This document shows, in pieces, positions 1 to 7,497 of a stretch of 64,000 bases of DNA. The DNA lies in the NCBI RefSeq assembly GCF_000721495.1, contig NZ_JOHY01000031.1, forward strand, positions 1 through 64,000, given 5' to 3'. The position numbers and the translations under genes were made by a program. This DNA comes from Streptomyces sp. NRRL F-5123 (GTDB lineage: Bacteria > Actinomycetota > Actinomycetes > Streptomycetales > Streptomycetaceae). Positions within the stretch are counted from its first letter, which is position 1; every line of letters starts with the position of its first letter. Under the pieces are notes generated by a model. The model had not been told where the DNA came from and ran no database searches. It saw only the letters and a list, made by a program, of their open reading frames with translations.

Positions 1-36
1 AACGGCGCACTCCCCCCGCGCACTCGGTCCACGACC
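1..36. repeat. 36-bp direct repeat, copy 1
   Basis: The first 36 bases of the window are identical to positions 1910-1945. Copy 2 lies about 50 bases upstream of the start of a leftward lipoprotein gene. Copy 1 would be in the same position for a leftward gene starting about 50 bases left of the window. This suggests a duplicated promoter region, and perhaps a duplicated gene pair, but the left gene is not visible. Confidence 0.9.
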
Positions 37-187
37 CCGTTTCGTGTGACGCCCGAGACTATCCAAGTACCAGGCCCCACACGAGATGGACGCCCCCCAC
101 GACCGGACCGTTCCCTCATCCGCCCCGGCAGGGGTTCACGAGGAACGAGGTGACGTCGTTGACGGCGGACCTGGGCCCCGCTCCCGG
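37..187. other. short intergenic stretch
   Basis: This lies between the repeat at the window edge and the end of the leftward secreted-protein gene. I see no convincing small gene or strong hairpin. It may hold the terminator of that gene and the distal promoter of the gene off the left edge. Confidence 0.4.
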
Positions 188-1204
188 TCAGCGGTTGACG
201 GTCTGGATCTCCCGGACGGTGACGGTCTGGTGGCTCACGAAGGTGCCGTCCTGCATGCGTTGCGGGTTCGGATGGCCGGTGCCCGTCCAGCTGATCTGCC
301 ACGTGACGGTGACGTCCAGCGTGTACGTCCCCTTGCCGGAGTCCTTGAGGAACACCACCCCGCACGGCGGCACGTTCCCCGCCCCCGGAGTCCACGCCGT
401 CCCCGTCCCCTTGCACTTCCCCGACGCCGGGTACGTCTGCGCGTACGGGGTCCGGGGACGGATCTGGATCCCGGTCGGCCTCGCGGTCGTCGTCGCGGAG
501 ACGTTGTAGGCCGGAAGGAATGCGGTGACCGACACCGGGTGGAAGACGGTGGAGTCCATCCACACCCAGGTGGGGATGTTCACGCCCTGCTTCCCCGCGG
601 GGTTGATCATCGCGTCGCCGGTGGGAATGAGAATCTCCCGGTACGCCAGCTCCGCCAGCACCTCGGGCGTGACCGCGTTCTTGTGCTCGGGCGGCGGCGG
701 GTCGCCGAGGTCGACCCAGAAAGGTTCGTCGTTGCAGGAGTCCGCACCGGCCATACCGCCGTTCTCGGGCGGCGAATAGCCGGACCACCAATAGCCCTTG
801 CCGGTCTTGTCCATGTTGAAATCGGTGTAGGGATGGCCGTCCTGGTATTTGTCCTTCTGCCCGGAGATCCACTCCCAGCTGGGGGACTGCTCCGCCCAGA
901 CACCTTCCGACGACTTCTTCAACTCGGCCGGGGTGTACGTCGGCTGGTACCAGCACGCGGGCGGCGTCCAGTTGCCCACGGGCTTCAGCGAACCCGTAGG
1001 GTGACCGCTCGTCCCGGTACCGTTCTTGCTCTTGTCGTACTGCACGCCGACGCTCGCGTTGATGGTCTGGTGACCCTTACCGTCGTCGCCCTTGCCGCCG
1101 TGGCCGTCGAAACTGGCGTGGGCGGCCCCTGGGGTCAGCAATGTCAACAGCGCCGCGGCCGACCCCGCGAGCAGCGCCGAGCGTCGCCCTATTGGGGCAG
1201 GCAC
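188..1204 (-). CDS. secreted protein of unknown function
   Basis: This encodes about 338 residues. A GTG start at 1204 is preferred because a GGGGG ribosome-binding site precedes it and it overlaps the upstream gene by only 16 bases; an in-frame ATG at 1246 is the alternative. An arginine pair is followed by a hydrophobic Ala/Leu stretch and an AHA cleavage-like site, so the product is probably exported. The mature part is rich in Gly, Trp and Pro with a few Cys, and the C-terminal half looks beta-rich. I recognise no catalytic motif. The overlap with the lipoprotein gene implies translational coupling, so the two products probably act together outside the membrane. Confidence 0.75.
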   Translation of the reverse strand: MPAPIGRRSALLAGSAAALLTLLTPGAAHASFDGHGGKGDDGKGHQTINASVGVQYDKSKNGTGTSGHPTGSLKPVGNWTPPACWYQPTYTPAELKKSSEGVWAEQSPSWEWISGQKDKYQDGHPYTDFNMDKTGKGYWWSGYSPPENGGMAGADSCNDEPFWVDLGDPPPPEHKNAVTPEVLAELAYREILIPTGDAMINPAGKQGVNIPTWVWMDSTVFHPVSVTAFLPAYNVSATTTARPTGIQIRPRTPYAQTYPASGKCKGTGTAWTPGAGNVPPCGVVFLKDSGKGTYTLDVTVTWQISWTGTGHPNPQRMQDGTFVSHQTVTVREIQTVNR

Positions 1205-1860
1205 TTCTTGTACCCCCGGATCGAAGTGATGTTGTCCGTCACCCATACTCCCTGCGCGTTCTTCTTCAGGTCGGTGTTGTAGAAGACGTAGTTCCTCGAT
1301 TTGTCCTCGGTACTCGTCCCCCGGTCGACCTTGCCCGTCTTGCGGTCCTTGGGGAAGGCATTGGTCTCGTCACCGCAATAGAGAAGGGCCGCCTGGTCCT
1401 TGCTCAACATGGTTACTTCGCGGTTGTAGTAGCGAGTGGTCCCGTACAGCGACTGCCCCTGGCTCAGGAAGCTGTTGACGAACTCGACGGCATTGGTCGA
1501 CGCCTTGCCGGTGCTGTAGAACTCCAGCGCGTCCGTGTGCGTGGAGCCCTGGATCACGGCGTCGTCGATAGCCGTCACGTATCCCTGGTTGTCCGCGAGG
1601 ATCGCGTCCTTGACCGGGTCACCGGTCTTTCCACCCTCGAAGACGTCCTTGAAGTCCGCAGGGAAAGTGATCGTCGGCCGCTTCACCCCCGCCGCGGTCG
1701 GCGACGGCGCAGCCGACGTCGTCGTCGGCGCGGGCGCCGACGTGGAGACGTCCGTGCCCGGATCCTTGATCTTGCCGTCGTCCTTCTTCGAGCCGCCGCA
1801 GGCCGACAGCAGCAGCGCAGCAGAGACGGCCACGCAGGCGAGCGCCTGCGGTGCGCGCAT
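1189..1860 (-). CDS. putative secreted lipoprotein
   Basis: This encodes about 223 residues starting at the ATG at 1860; the open frame extends upstream, but the signal peptide begins here. The N-terminus is a lipoprotein signal with the lipobox LLSAC followed by GGSKKDD, then a Thr/Ser/Pro/Ala-rich linker to about residue 60. The remaining roughly 160 residues resemble small extracellular SnoaL or NTF2-like folds in layout, with a long helix followed by strands, but I do not recognise the family. It is the first gene of a two-gene unit with the overlapping secreted-protein gene. The 36-bp repeat at 1910-1945 is in its promoter region. Function unknown; anchoring at the membrane surface is well supported. 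Confidence 0.8.
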   Translation of the reverse strand: MRAPQALACVAVSAALLLSACGGSKKDDGKIKDPGTDVSTSAPAPTTTSAAPSPTAAGVKRPTITFPADFKDVFEGGKTGDPVKDAILADNQGYVTAIDDAVIQGSTHTDALEFYSTGKASTNAVEFVNSFLSQGQSLYGTTRYYNREVTMLSKDQAALLYCGDETNAFPKDRKTGKVDRGTSTEDKSRNYVFYNTDLKKNAQGVWVTDNITSIRGYKKCLPQ

Positions 1861-1909
1861 GGTCAACAGACTCCCCGTTCGTTCGACAAAAGGCCGCCGA
1901 ACCGGGCAC

Positions 1910-1945
1910 AACGGCGCACTCCCCCCGCGCACTCGGTCCACGACC
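1910..1945. repeat. 36-bp direct repeat, copy 2
   Basis: This is an exact copy of positions 1-36, centred about 68 bases upstream of the lipoprotein start codon at 1860 and between two divergent genes. Its placement suits a promoter or operator element shared by two related leftward operons. Confidence 0.9.
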
Positions 1946-1984
1946 ATAAGGGGAGCGGGTTCACGCGCGGACGGGGGTACGGCG

Positions 1985-2932
1985 ATGAGCGGCGGATGGC
2001 GGGTGGCGGGCGCGGGGGTGGCCGCCGTGGTGCTCGTAGGGCTGGCGGGGGTGGCGGGGTGTCAGCCGTCCGACACGGGCGGGGCGTCGGGCAAGCAGGG
2101 GGCGCATACGAGCGACGCGCCCGCGGCCACCTCGTACCTCACCGGGGAGCCGGGGGCGGCCGGGCACGTGCTGGCCGTGAAGATCGACAACGTCGGGGCG
2201 GCCCGGCCCGCGACCGGGCTGGACGACGCGGCGATCGTGTACGCCATCGAGGTCGAGGGCGGGCTCTCCCGGCTGATGGCGGTGTACGACGACAGGCACC
2301 TGCCGAAGAAGGTCGGGCCGGTGCGCAGCGCGCGCGAGACGGATCTGCAGCTGCTCGCGGAGTACGACCGGCCCGCGCTCGCCTTCTCCGGCGCGCAGAG
2401 CGAGCTGCTGCCGGTGCTCAGGGCGAGCGACGACCTGACGGCGGTGACGGGCACGCGCGACTTCTACCGCGACTCCGCCCGCCGGGCCCCGCACAACGAG
2501 TACCTGCGGCCCGCGGGACCCGCCGCGAAGGGCGGCACCGCCGAGGACATCGGGCTGCGCTTCGCGGCGGCCGTCCCGCCCGGCGGTACGGCCGCCGCCA
2601 CGGCGTCGGCGAAGATGCCCTCCGCGCGTTTCTCCTTCGCCTACGACGGCTCGCGCTACCGCGTCTCGATGGACGGCAAGGCCTCCCCGTGGTCGGCGGA
2701 CAACGTGGTCATCCAGCACGTCGGCGTCCAGGAGTCGCGCTACCACAGCCGTACCGGCTTCGTCCCCTTCAGCCGGACCGTGGGCCACGGTCGGGCGCAG
2801 GTCCTGCGCGACGGACGGTCGTACGCGGCCGCGTGGGACCGCCCCTCCCCCACCGCGGGCACCTCCTACACGCTGGACGGCGCGCCGCTGGCGCTCAAGC
2901 CGGGGCACACCTGGATCGTGCTGGAGCCGTGA
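1985..2932 (+). CDS. DUF3048 domain lipoprotein (YerB-like)
   Basis: This encodes 315 residues from the ATG at 1985. A hydrophobic N-terminus ends in a lipobox (GVAGC), giving a membrane-anchored extracellular protein. The body matches the DUF3048 family as I know it: an early AVKIDN segment, ARPATGLDDAAIVYAIEVEG, then a GPVRSARETDL stretch, and a C-terminal half ending in a short beta-rich DUF3048_C-like part (VIQHV, then LKPGHTWIVL at the end). Length fits the family. The biochemical role of DUF3048 is not established. It is divergent from the lipoprotein gene and precedes a toxin-antitoxin module with no evident functional link. Confidence 0.85.
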   Translation: MSGGWRVAGAGVAAVVLVGLAGVAGCQPSDTGGASGKQGAHTSDAPAATSYLTGEPGAAGHVLAVKIDNVGAARPATGLDDAAIVYAIEVEGGLSRLMAVYDDRHLPKKVGPVRSARETDLQLLAEYDRPALAFSGAQSELLPVLRASDDLTAVTGTRDFYRDSARRAPHNEYLRPAGPAAKGGTAEDIGLRFAAAVPPGGTAAATASAKMPSARFSFAYDGSRYRVSMDGKASPWSADNVVIQHVGVQESRYHSRTGFVPFSRTVGHGRAQVLRDGRSYAAAWDRPSPTAGTSYTLDGAPLALKPGHTWIVLEP

Positions 2933-2948
2933 GAAGGTCTTCTGCTTT

Positions 2949-2983
2949 GTGGGCGATGTATGCTCGCTTTACACATCGCCCAC
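2949..2983. promoter_or_regulatory. inverted-repeat operator before vapB
   Basis: GTGGGCGATGT at 2949-2959 and its exact reverse complement at 2973-2983 are separated by 13 bases, 15 bases before the vapB start. A -10-like TATGCT lies in the spacer. VapBC complexes usually repress their own promoter through such dyads, so this is the likely autoregulatory site. Confidence 0.75.
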
Positions 2984-2997
2984 ATCGGAGGTGCCAC

Positions 2998-3231
2998 ATG
3001 TCCGTCACCCAGATCGATCTCGACGACGACGTGCTCGCGGCCGCGATGCGCCTGATGGGTACGACGACGAAGAAGGAGACGGTCAACACCGCTCTTCGCG
3101 AGTACGTCGCCCGGGTCGAACGGCTCGACGCGGCAGCGCGACTGGCCGCGATGGGCGCGCGGGGCGACTTCGACGAGGCCGCGCAGGCCCATGCGGCAGC
3201 CCGGCGGGCGGGGAAGCTCCCGTCGGTGTGA
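2998..3231 (+). CDS. vapB: type II antitoxin, VapB family
   Basis: This encodes 77 residues from the ATG at 2998, preceded by GGAGG. The N-terminal half (TQIDLDDDVLAAAMRLMGT, then KKETVNTALREYV) is the ribbon-helix-helix-like DNA-binding part typical of actinobacterial VapB; the C-terminal half is charged and Ala-rich and should wrap the toxin. The stop overlaps the GTG of the PIN-domain gene by 4 bases, the usual coupled antitoxin-toxin order. It probably binds the inverted repeat at 2949-2983 with VapC. Confidence 0.88.
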   Translation: MSVTQIDLDDDVLAAAMRLMGTTTKKETVNTALREYVARVERLDAAARLAAMGARGDFDEAAQAHAAARRAGKLPSV

Positions 3232-3653
3232 ACGCGTACCTCCTGGACACCAGCGCCCTGTGGTATCTCTTCCGCACCCCGGGGGCCCTCGGCCCGTGGG
3301 AGGCGTTCATCGGCGCGGGCGCCTTCCGGCTGGCCGAGCCGACCCGCGCGGAATTCCTCTCTTCCGCGAAGAGCCCTCGCCACCGCGACGAACTCGCGGA
3401 CGCGATCGACACCCTCTGCGGGCGCGCGGACGCCCCCGAGGGGGCTTGGCGCTGGGTCGACACCGCGCAGTACCGGCTCACCCAGCAGGGGCAGCACCGG
3501 TCCGCAGGTGCGCTCGATCTGCTGATCTGCGCCACGGCGGTCCATCACGACCTGACCGTCCTGCACGTGGACAACGACTTCGCCACCGTGACCGGCGTCC
3601 TCGAGGAGGTCCGGCAGCAGGACGTCCGCTCCGCCACCCCGGGCGGCGCCTGA
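3228..3653 (+). CDS. vapC: PIN-domain ribonuclease toxin, VapC family
   Basis: This encodes 141 residues from a GTG at 3228 that overlaps the vapB stop. It has the PIN-domain layout: YLLDTSALWYLF with Asp7, Glu42 in RAEFLS, Asp97 in ALDLLICATA and Asp115/Asp117 in HVDNDFATV. Together these make the acidic Mg-binding site of RNA-cleaving VapC toxins. Length is normal and no catalytic residue is missing, so the toxin is probably active and held by VapB. Typical targets are tRNA or rRNA; the target here cannot be read from sequence. Confidence 0.9.
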   Translation: MNAYLLDTSALWYLFRTPGALGPWEAFIGAGAFRLAEPTRAEFLSSAKSPRHRDELADAIDTLCGRADAPEGAWRWVDTAQYRLTQQGQHRSAGALDLLICATAVHHDLTVLHVDNDFATVTGVLEEVRQQDVRSATPGGA

Positions 3654-3677
3654 ACTCCGCGGGCCCTCACATCTGCA

Positions 3678-3711
3678 CTTAGACAGCCAGCTGCACAGTT
3701 GGCTGTCCAAG
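3678..3711. promoter_or_regulatory. candidate MarR operator
   Basis: Left arm CTTAGACAGCCA (3678-3689) and right arm TGGCTGTCCAAG (3700-3711) are inverted repeats with one mismatch, 15 bases before the MarR start. This is the usual place for an autoregulatory MarR site. Confidence 0.7.
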
Positions 3712-3726
3712 TGCTACGGTGGAGGC

Positions 3727-4185
3727 ATGACCGCGCAGCCCCCCGCCTCGCCCCCGCGGACCGACACCGGCGTCCTCGCCGGTGAGCTGCGGGTGGCGCT
3801 CGCCTCGCTGGTGCGGCGGCTCCGGGAGCAGGCGGACGGGACGGACCTCACGCGGTCGCAGTCGTCCGTGCTGCTGCGGCTGGAGCGGGAGGGGCCCGCG
3901 ACGGCCACCGCGCTGGCCCGCGCCGAGGGCGTACGGCCGCAGTCGATGGCCAAGATCGTGCAGGCCCTGGAGTCCGCGGGGCTCGTCGGCGGCGCGCCCG
4001 ACCCGAAGGACGGGCGCAAGACGCTGCTGAGCCTCACCGACGCCGCCCGCGAGGAATTCCGCACCGGCCGGCTCGCGAAGCAGGACTGGCTCACCAAGGC
4101 GCTCGACACGACGCTGACCGCCGAGGAGATCGACCGGCTGGCGTCCGTCACCGACCTGCTGCGGCGGCTCGCCCAGTTCCCCTGA
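3727..4185 (+). CDS. MarR-family transcriptional regulator
   Basis: This encodes 152 residues with a GGAGG site before the ATG. The winged helix-turn-helix lies at about residues 42-110 (LTRSQSSVLLRLEREGPATATALARAEGVRPQ in three helices, then DPKDGRKTLLSLT as the wing). Flanking helices should form the dimer. The strong dyad just upstream suggests autoregulation. The next genes on the strand are an isochorismatase-fold hydrolase and an MFS exporter, the usual partners of a ligand-responsive MarR, so it probably controls them too. Confidence 0.88.
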   Translation: MTAQPPASPPRTDTGVLAGELRVALASLVRRLREQADGTDLTRSQSSVLLRLEREGPATATALARAEGVRPQSMAKIVQALESAGLVGGAPDPKDGRKTLLSLTDAAREEFRTGRLAKQDWLTKALDTTLTAEEIDRLASVTDLLRRLAQFP

Positions 4186-4309
4186 CCCACGACGCGCCGG
4201 CACACCCCCACCTCACCCCCGACACCGCTGACACCGCGCCCGGCACCGTACCCGCGTACTCCGGTCCGCCCGGCGCGCGCCCCCACACCGATCGACCGAA
4301 GGACTCCGC

Positions 4310-4942
4310 ATGCCCGTCACCACGCTCGACGCGGCCACCGCGCTCGTCGTCATCGACCTCCAGCAGGGCATCGTCACGATGCCGCTCGCCCACCCCGTCG
4401 AGGACGTCGTGGCGCGCTCGGCAGAGCTGGCGCGGGCCTTCCGCGGTCGCGGGCTGCCGGTCGTGCTGGTCAACGTCGCCGGCAGCCCGCAGGGGCGGAC
4501 GGACGCCGGGCCGGTCGTACTGGACGCGCCCGAGGGCTGGGCGGACCTGATACCGGAGCTGGAGCGGCAGCCCGGCGACATCCTCGTCACCAAGTACGCG
4601 CGCAGCGCCTTCACCGCCACCGGGCTCGCCGACCGCCTGCGCGAGCTGGGCGTGACGCAGGTGGTCGTGACCGGCATCGCCACCAGCGGCGGCGTCGAGT
4701 CGACCGCGCGGGACGCGCACGAGCTGGGCTTCCACGTCACGCTGCCGGCCGACGCCATGACCGACCGCAGCGCCGAGCGGCACGACCACAGCCTGCTCCA
4801 GGTCTTCCCGCGGATCGCCGAGACCGGCAGCACGCAGGACGTCCTGGGCGCGCTCGCCTCCCTGCCGGGACAGCCGGGACAGCCGGGGCTGTCAGGGCAG
4901 CCGGGACAGCCGGGGAGCGGCCCGGCCGCCGACCGGTCGTGA
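4310..4942 (+). CDS. isochorismatase-fold hydrolase lacking the catalytic Cys
   Basis: This encodes 210 residues. The fold is clear: Asp16 in ALVVIDLQQG, Lys95 in ILVTKYARSAF, and IATSGGVESTARDAHELG where cysteine hydrolases carry Cys. That position is Gly128, so the Asp-Lys-Cys triad is incomplete. True isochorismatases (EntB, PhzD type) also lack this Cys, so it may hydrolyse an enol ether or similar bond rather than act by thioester chemistry. The last 25 or so residues are a Gly-Gln-Pro repeat outside the core. The stop overlaps the GTG of the MFS gene by 4 bases, so hydrolase and exporter are coupled, probably under the upstream MarR protein. Confidence 0.85.
   Translation: MPVTTLDAATALVVIDLQQGIVTMPLAHPVEDVVARSAELARAFRGRGLPVVLVNVAGSPQGRTDAGPVVLDAPEGWADLIPELERQPGDILVTKYARSAFTATGLADRLRELGVTQVVVTGIATSGGVESTARDAHELGFHVTLPADAMTDRSAERHDHSLLQVFPRIAETGSTQDVLGALASLPGQPGQPGLSGQPGQPGSGPAADRS
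4863..4918 (+). repeat. in-gene short tandem repeat (Gly-Gln-Pro)
   Basis: The 3' end of the hydrolase gene contains repeated GGACAGCCGGG-like 9-base units coding for GQP triplets. Copy number probably varies between strains by slippage. Confidence 0.75.
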
Positions 4943-6348
4943 CCGCCGCGACCCGCACCACCGCGACCCCGCCGGAGGCACCCGGCGGCGGCAAGCCGTT
5001 CGGTGCGCGCTTCGTGAGCCCGCTGCTGCTCGGCTCGACCCTCAACCCGATCAACAGCTCGATGATCGCGACCGGCCTGGTCGGCATCGGGCTGGACTTC
5101 CACAAGGGCCCGGGCACCACCGCCTCGCTGATCTCCGTGCTGTACCTGTGCAGCGCGGTCGCGCAGCCCACGATGGGCAAGCTCGCGACGATCTTCGGCG
5201 CGCGCCGGGTCTTCGTGAGCGGCGTGGTGATCCTGCTGGTCGCGGGCGTCATCGGCGCGACCGCGCCCGCCTTCGGCTTCCTGCTGGTGTCCCGCGCGCT
5301 CATCGGCATCGGCACCTCGGCCGCGTACCCGACGGCGATGGCGCTGGTCAGGAAGCGCGCGGACGAGGTGGGCACGGGGGTGCCGAGCCGGGTGCTGGGC
5401 AATTTCTCGATCGCCTCGCAGGTCACGATCGTCGTCGGGCTGCCGCTCGGCGGGCTGCTCGCGGGGGCGTGGGGCTGGCGGGCGCTCTTCCTGGTGAACG
5501 TGCCGCTCGCGCTCGTCACGCTGGTCTTCACGCTCGTCGGCGTGGCGCCTGACCGGCCGGTGCCGAAGGAGTCGCGCGCGGCCCTCTTCACCGCGGTCGA
5601 CGTGCCCGGCATCGCGCTCTTCGCGGCGACGATCGTGAGCCTGCTGCTCTTCCTGTCCGACCTGACCTCGCCCGCCTGGTGGCTCGTCCCGGTGACGCTG
5701 CTGCTGGGCGCCGCGCTGGTGGTGTGGGAGCGGCGGACGGCGCGCCCGCTCCTCGACGTGCGGATGCTGGGCCGCAACCGGCGGCTGCTGCGCACGTACA
5801 TCCGGCAGGCGGTCGTCGCGCTGGGCACGTACACCGCGCTCTACGGGCTGAGCCAGTGGATGGAGGAGAGCGCGGGCTACAGCGCCTCGCAGGTGGGGCT
5901 GATCATGCTGCCGCTGTCGGGCATCAGCATCGTGGTGGCCCGGCTGGTGTCGGGGCGCGGGTGGGTGCGGACGCCGCTCGTGCTGACGGGGGTGTCGCTG
6001 GTCGCGACCGGCGCGGTGATGCTGTTCGTCACGCACACCTCGTCCGTGCTGGTGCTGCTGTGCATGTCGGCGCTCTTCGGCTTCGCGAACGGCTTCTCCG
6101 GCTTCGCCAACCAGGCCGCGCTGTACGTGCAGGCGCCCGCCGATGAGATCGCGGTCGCGTCCGGCCTCTACCGGACCTTCGCGTACGTCGGCGCGATCTT
6201 CTCCTCCAGCCTGATCGCCATCGCCTTCGGGCACGCGGCGACGGACGCGGGGCTGCACGGGGTGTCGTACGTCATCGCGGGCATCGGTGTGCTGGTGCTG
6301 CTGATGAGCGTGCTGGACCGGGCGATCCCGGCCCGCGCGGAACGCTGA
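4939..6348 (+). CDS. MFS transporter, drug exporter type
   Basis: This encodes 469 residues from a GTG overlapping the hydrolase stop. Hydrophobic segments run through the protein in the DHA-type MFS pattern. An early loop reads STLNPINSSMIATGL; the conserved motif after the second helix reads MGKLATIFGARRVFVSG, close to the GxLaDrxGrrxxl consensus. The size suits 12-14 membrane helices. With MarR and a hydrolase upstream it is probably an efflux pump for a small aromatic or antibiotic-like compound; the substrate is unknown. Confidence 0.88.
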   Translation: MTAATRTTATPPEAPGGGKPFGARFVSPLLLGSTLNPINSSMIATGLVGIGLDFHKGPGTTASLISVLYLCSAVAQPTMGKLATIFGARRVFVSGVVILLVAGVIGATAPAFGFLLVSRALIGIGTSAAYPTAMALVRKRADEVGTGVPSRVLGNFSIASQVTIVVGLPLGGLLAGAWGWRALFLVNVPLALVTLVFTLVGVAPDRPVPKESRAALFTAVDVPGIALFAATIVSLLLFLSDLTSPAWWLVPVTLLLGAALVVWERRTARPLLDVRMLGRNRRLLRTYIRQAVVALGTYTALYGLSQWMEESAGYSASQVGLIMLPLSGISIVVARLVSGRGWVRTPLVLTGVSLVATGAVMLFVTHTSSVLVLLCMSALFGFANGFSGFANQAALYVQAPADEIAVASGLYRTFAYVGAIFSSSLIAIAFGHAATDAGLHGVSYVIAGIGVLVLLMSVLDRAIPARAER

Positions 6349-6353
6349 GCGGA

Positions 6354-6382
6354 CCGCGGCCCCCGAGGTGCGGGGGCCGCGG
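6354..6382. terminator. hairpin terminator between convergent genes
   Basis: CCGCGGCCCCC (6354-6364) and GGGGGCCGCGG (6372-6382) form an 11-bp perfect stem with a 7-base loop, 6 bases after the MFS stop and just before the end of the opposing substrate-binding-protein gene. It can serve both strands. Confidence 0.85.
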
Positions 6383-6388
6383 CGGGCG

Positions 6389-7402
6389 TCAGAACGTGGC
6401 GGGCGGGTTGACCTGGGACTGCGGGATGCCGCTGCCGGTCAGACCCCACTTGGCGAAGATCTTCGCGTAGTCGCCGCTCGCGATGAGCTTGTTCACCGCG
6501 TCGCTGAGGGCCTTGGCCACCGGCGAGTTGCGGGCGGTGACGAAGCCGACGGTGGTACTGGACACCTCGCCGAGGAAGCGGGTCCCGGGGATGTGCGCGG
6601 CGTCGTACTTCAGGCCGAGCGTCGGGCCGAACATCACGTCGATCCGGCCGTTCCGGAGGCCGAGCACAGTGGCGGCCGCGTCCGAGGAGTACTGCACGGT
6701 GTACGGCTTCTTGCCGGCCGCCGCGCACTTGTCCTTGTTGGCCTCGAGGATCTGCTGGAAGGTCGAACCGGATCCGGTGGCGATGGTCAGGCCGCACACG
6801 TCGGCGATCTGCTTGACGGAGGTCAGGTCGGAGTCCTTCGACCCGAGGAAGGCCTGGCCGTCGTTGAGGTAGCTGGCGAAGTCGACGACCTGCTCACGGG
6901 CCTTGGTCACGCCGAAGTTGTCCTGGCCGACGTCGTAACGCCCGTTCTGGACGCCGGGGATGACGGTGGGGAAGGTGCCGTACTGGATGTCCCACTGCAC
7001 GCCGAGCACCTTGGCGACGGCGTCGCGCAGGTCCACGTCGAGGCCGACGGACTTGCCGTCCACCTCGCCGCCGTGCGGGAGGGCGGACGTGCCGGGCTGC
7101 TTGGTGGTGCCGAGGACGAGCTTGCCGGAGTCGCGGATCTTCGCGGGGAGTTCGGCGGCGATCGTCGGGTCGGTGGTGATCGCGGACACCACGTCCTGCG
7201 TCGGGACCGCGCCGGAGTCACCGGGCTTGGCGGCCGCTGCCTGGGTGCCGTCCTTCCCCGCGTCGGAGTCCTTGCCGGAGTCGGAGGAGCCGCAGCCGGC
7301 GAGCAGCAGCAGGGCTGCGGTCGCGGCGGCGAGGGCCGCGAGGGGGCCGCGTCTCGCGAGGGGCGTTCGGGCGGGGCGGCGGCGGGCGCGGGCGCTGGTC
7401 AC
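6389..7402 (-). CDS. ABC transporter substrate-binding lipoprotein (amino-acid type)
   Basis: This encodes 337 residues from a GTG at 7402 preceded by AAAGG. Arg-rich N-terminus, hydrophobic core and lipobox LLAGC show lipid anchoring. The mature part fits the SBP_bac_3 family (GLDVDLRDAVAKVLG, then NGRYDVGQDNFGVTKAREQVVDFAS, then a C-terminal lobe with GLRNGRIDVMFGPTL). This class binds polar amino acids, including cystine and related sulfur amino acids. It is the last gene of a leftward operon with permease and ATPase. The leader peptide at the operon head suggests a sulfur-containing substrate. Confidence 0.88.
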   Translation of the reverse strand: MTSARARRRPARTPLARRGPLAALAAATAALLLLAGCGSSDSGKDSDAGKDGTQAAAAKPGDSGAVPTQDVVSAITTDPTIAAELPAKIRDSGKLVLGTTKQPGTSALPHGGEVDGKSVGLDVDLRDAVAKVLGVQWDIQYGTFPTVIPGVQNGRYDVGQDNFGVTKAREQVVDFASYLNDGQAFLGSKDSDLTSVKQIADVCGLTIATGSGSTFQQILEANKDKCAAAGKKPYTVQYSSDAAATVLGLRNGRIDVMFGPTLGLKYDAAHIPGTRFLGEVSSTTVGFVTARNSPVAKALSDAVNKLIASGDYAKIFAKWGLTGSGIPQSQVNPPATF

Positions 7403-7497
7403 GGGAGTGCCTTTCGTACGGCGGGGACGGCGGGGACGAGGGGGACGAGGGGCGGGGAGGGTACGGGCAGGGGCCGCGGAGGTGCGGCGGGGCGGGC

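Noticed and set aside
4310..4942. Siderophore isochorismatase of a catechol pathway
   Set aside because: No isochorismate synthase, aryl-carrier domain or NRPS genes are adjacent. The fold is shared by many unrelated hydrolases.
4213..6258. A 681-residue open frame opposite the isochorismatase and MFS genes
   Set aside because: The translation is dominated by Arg, Gln, His, Asp and Glu with no fold motif; both + strand genes are clear.
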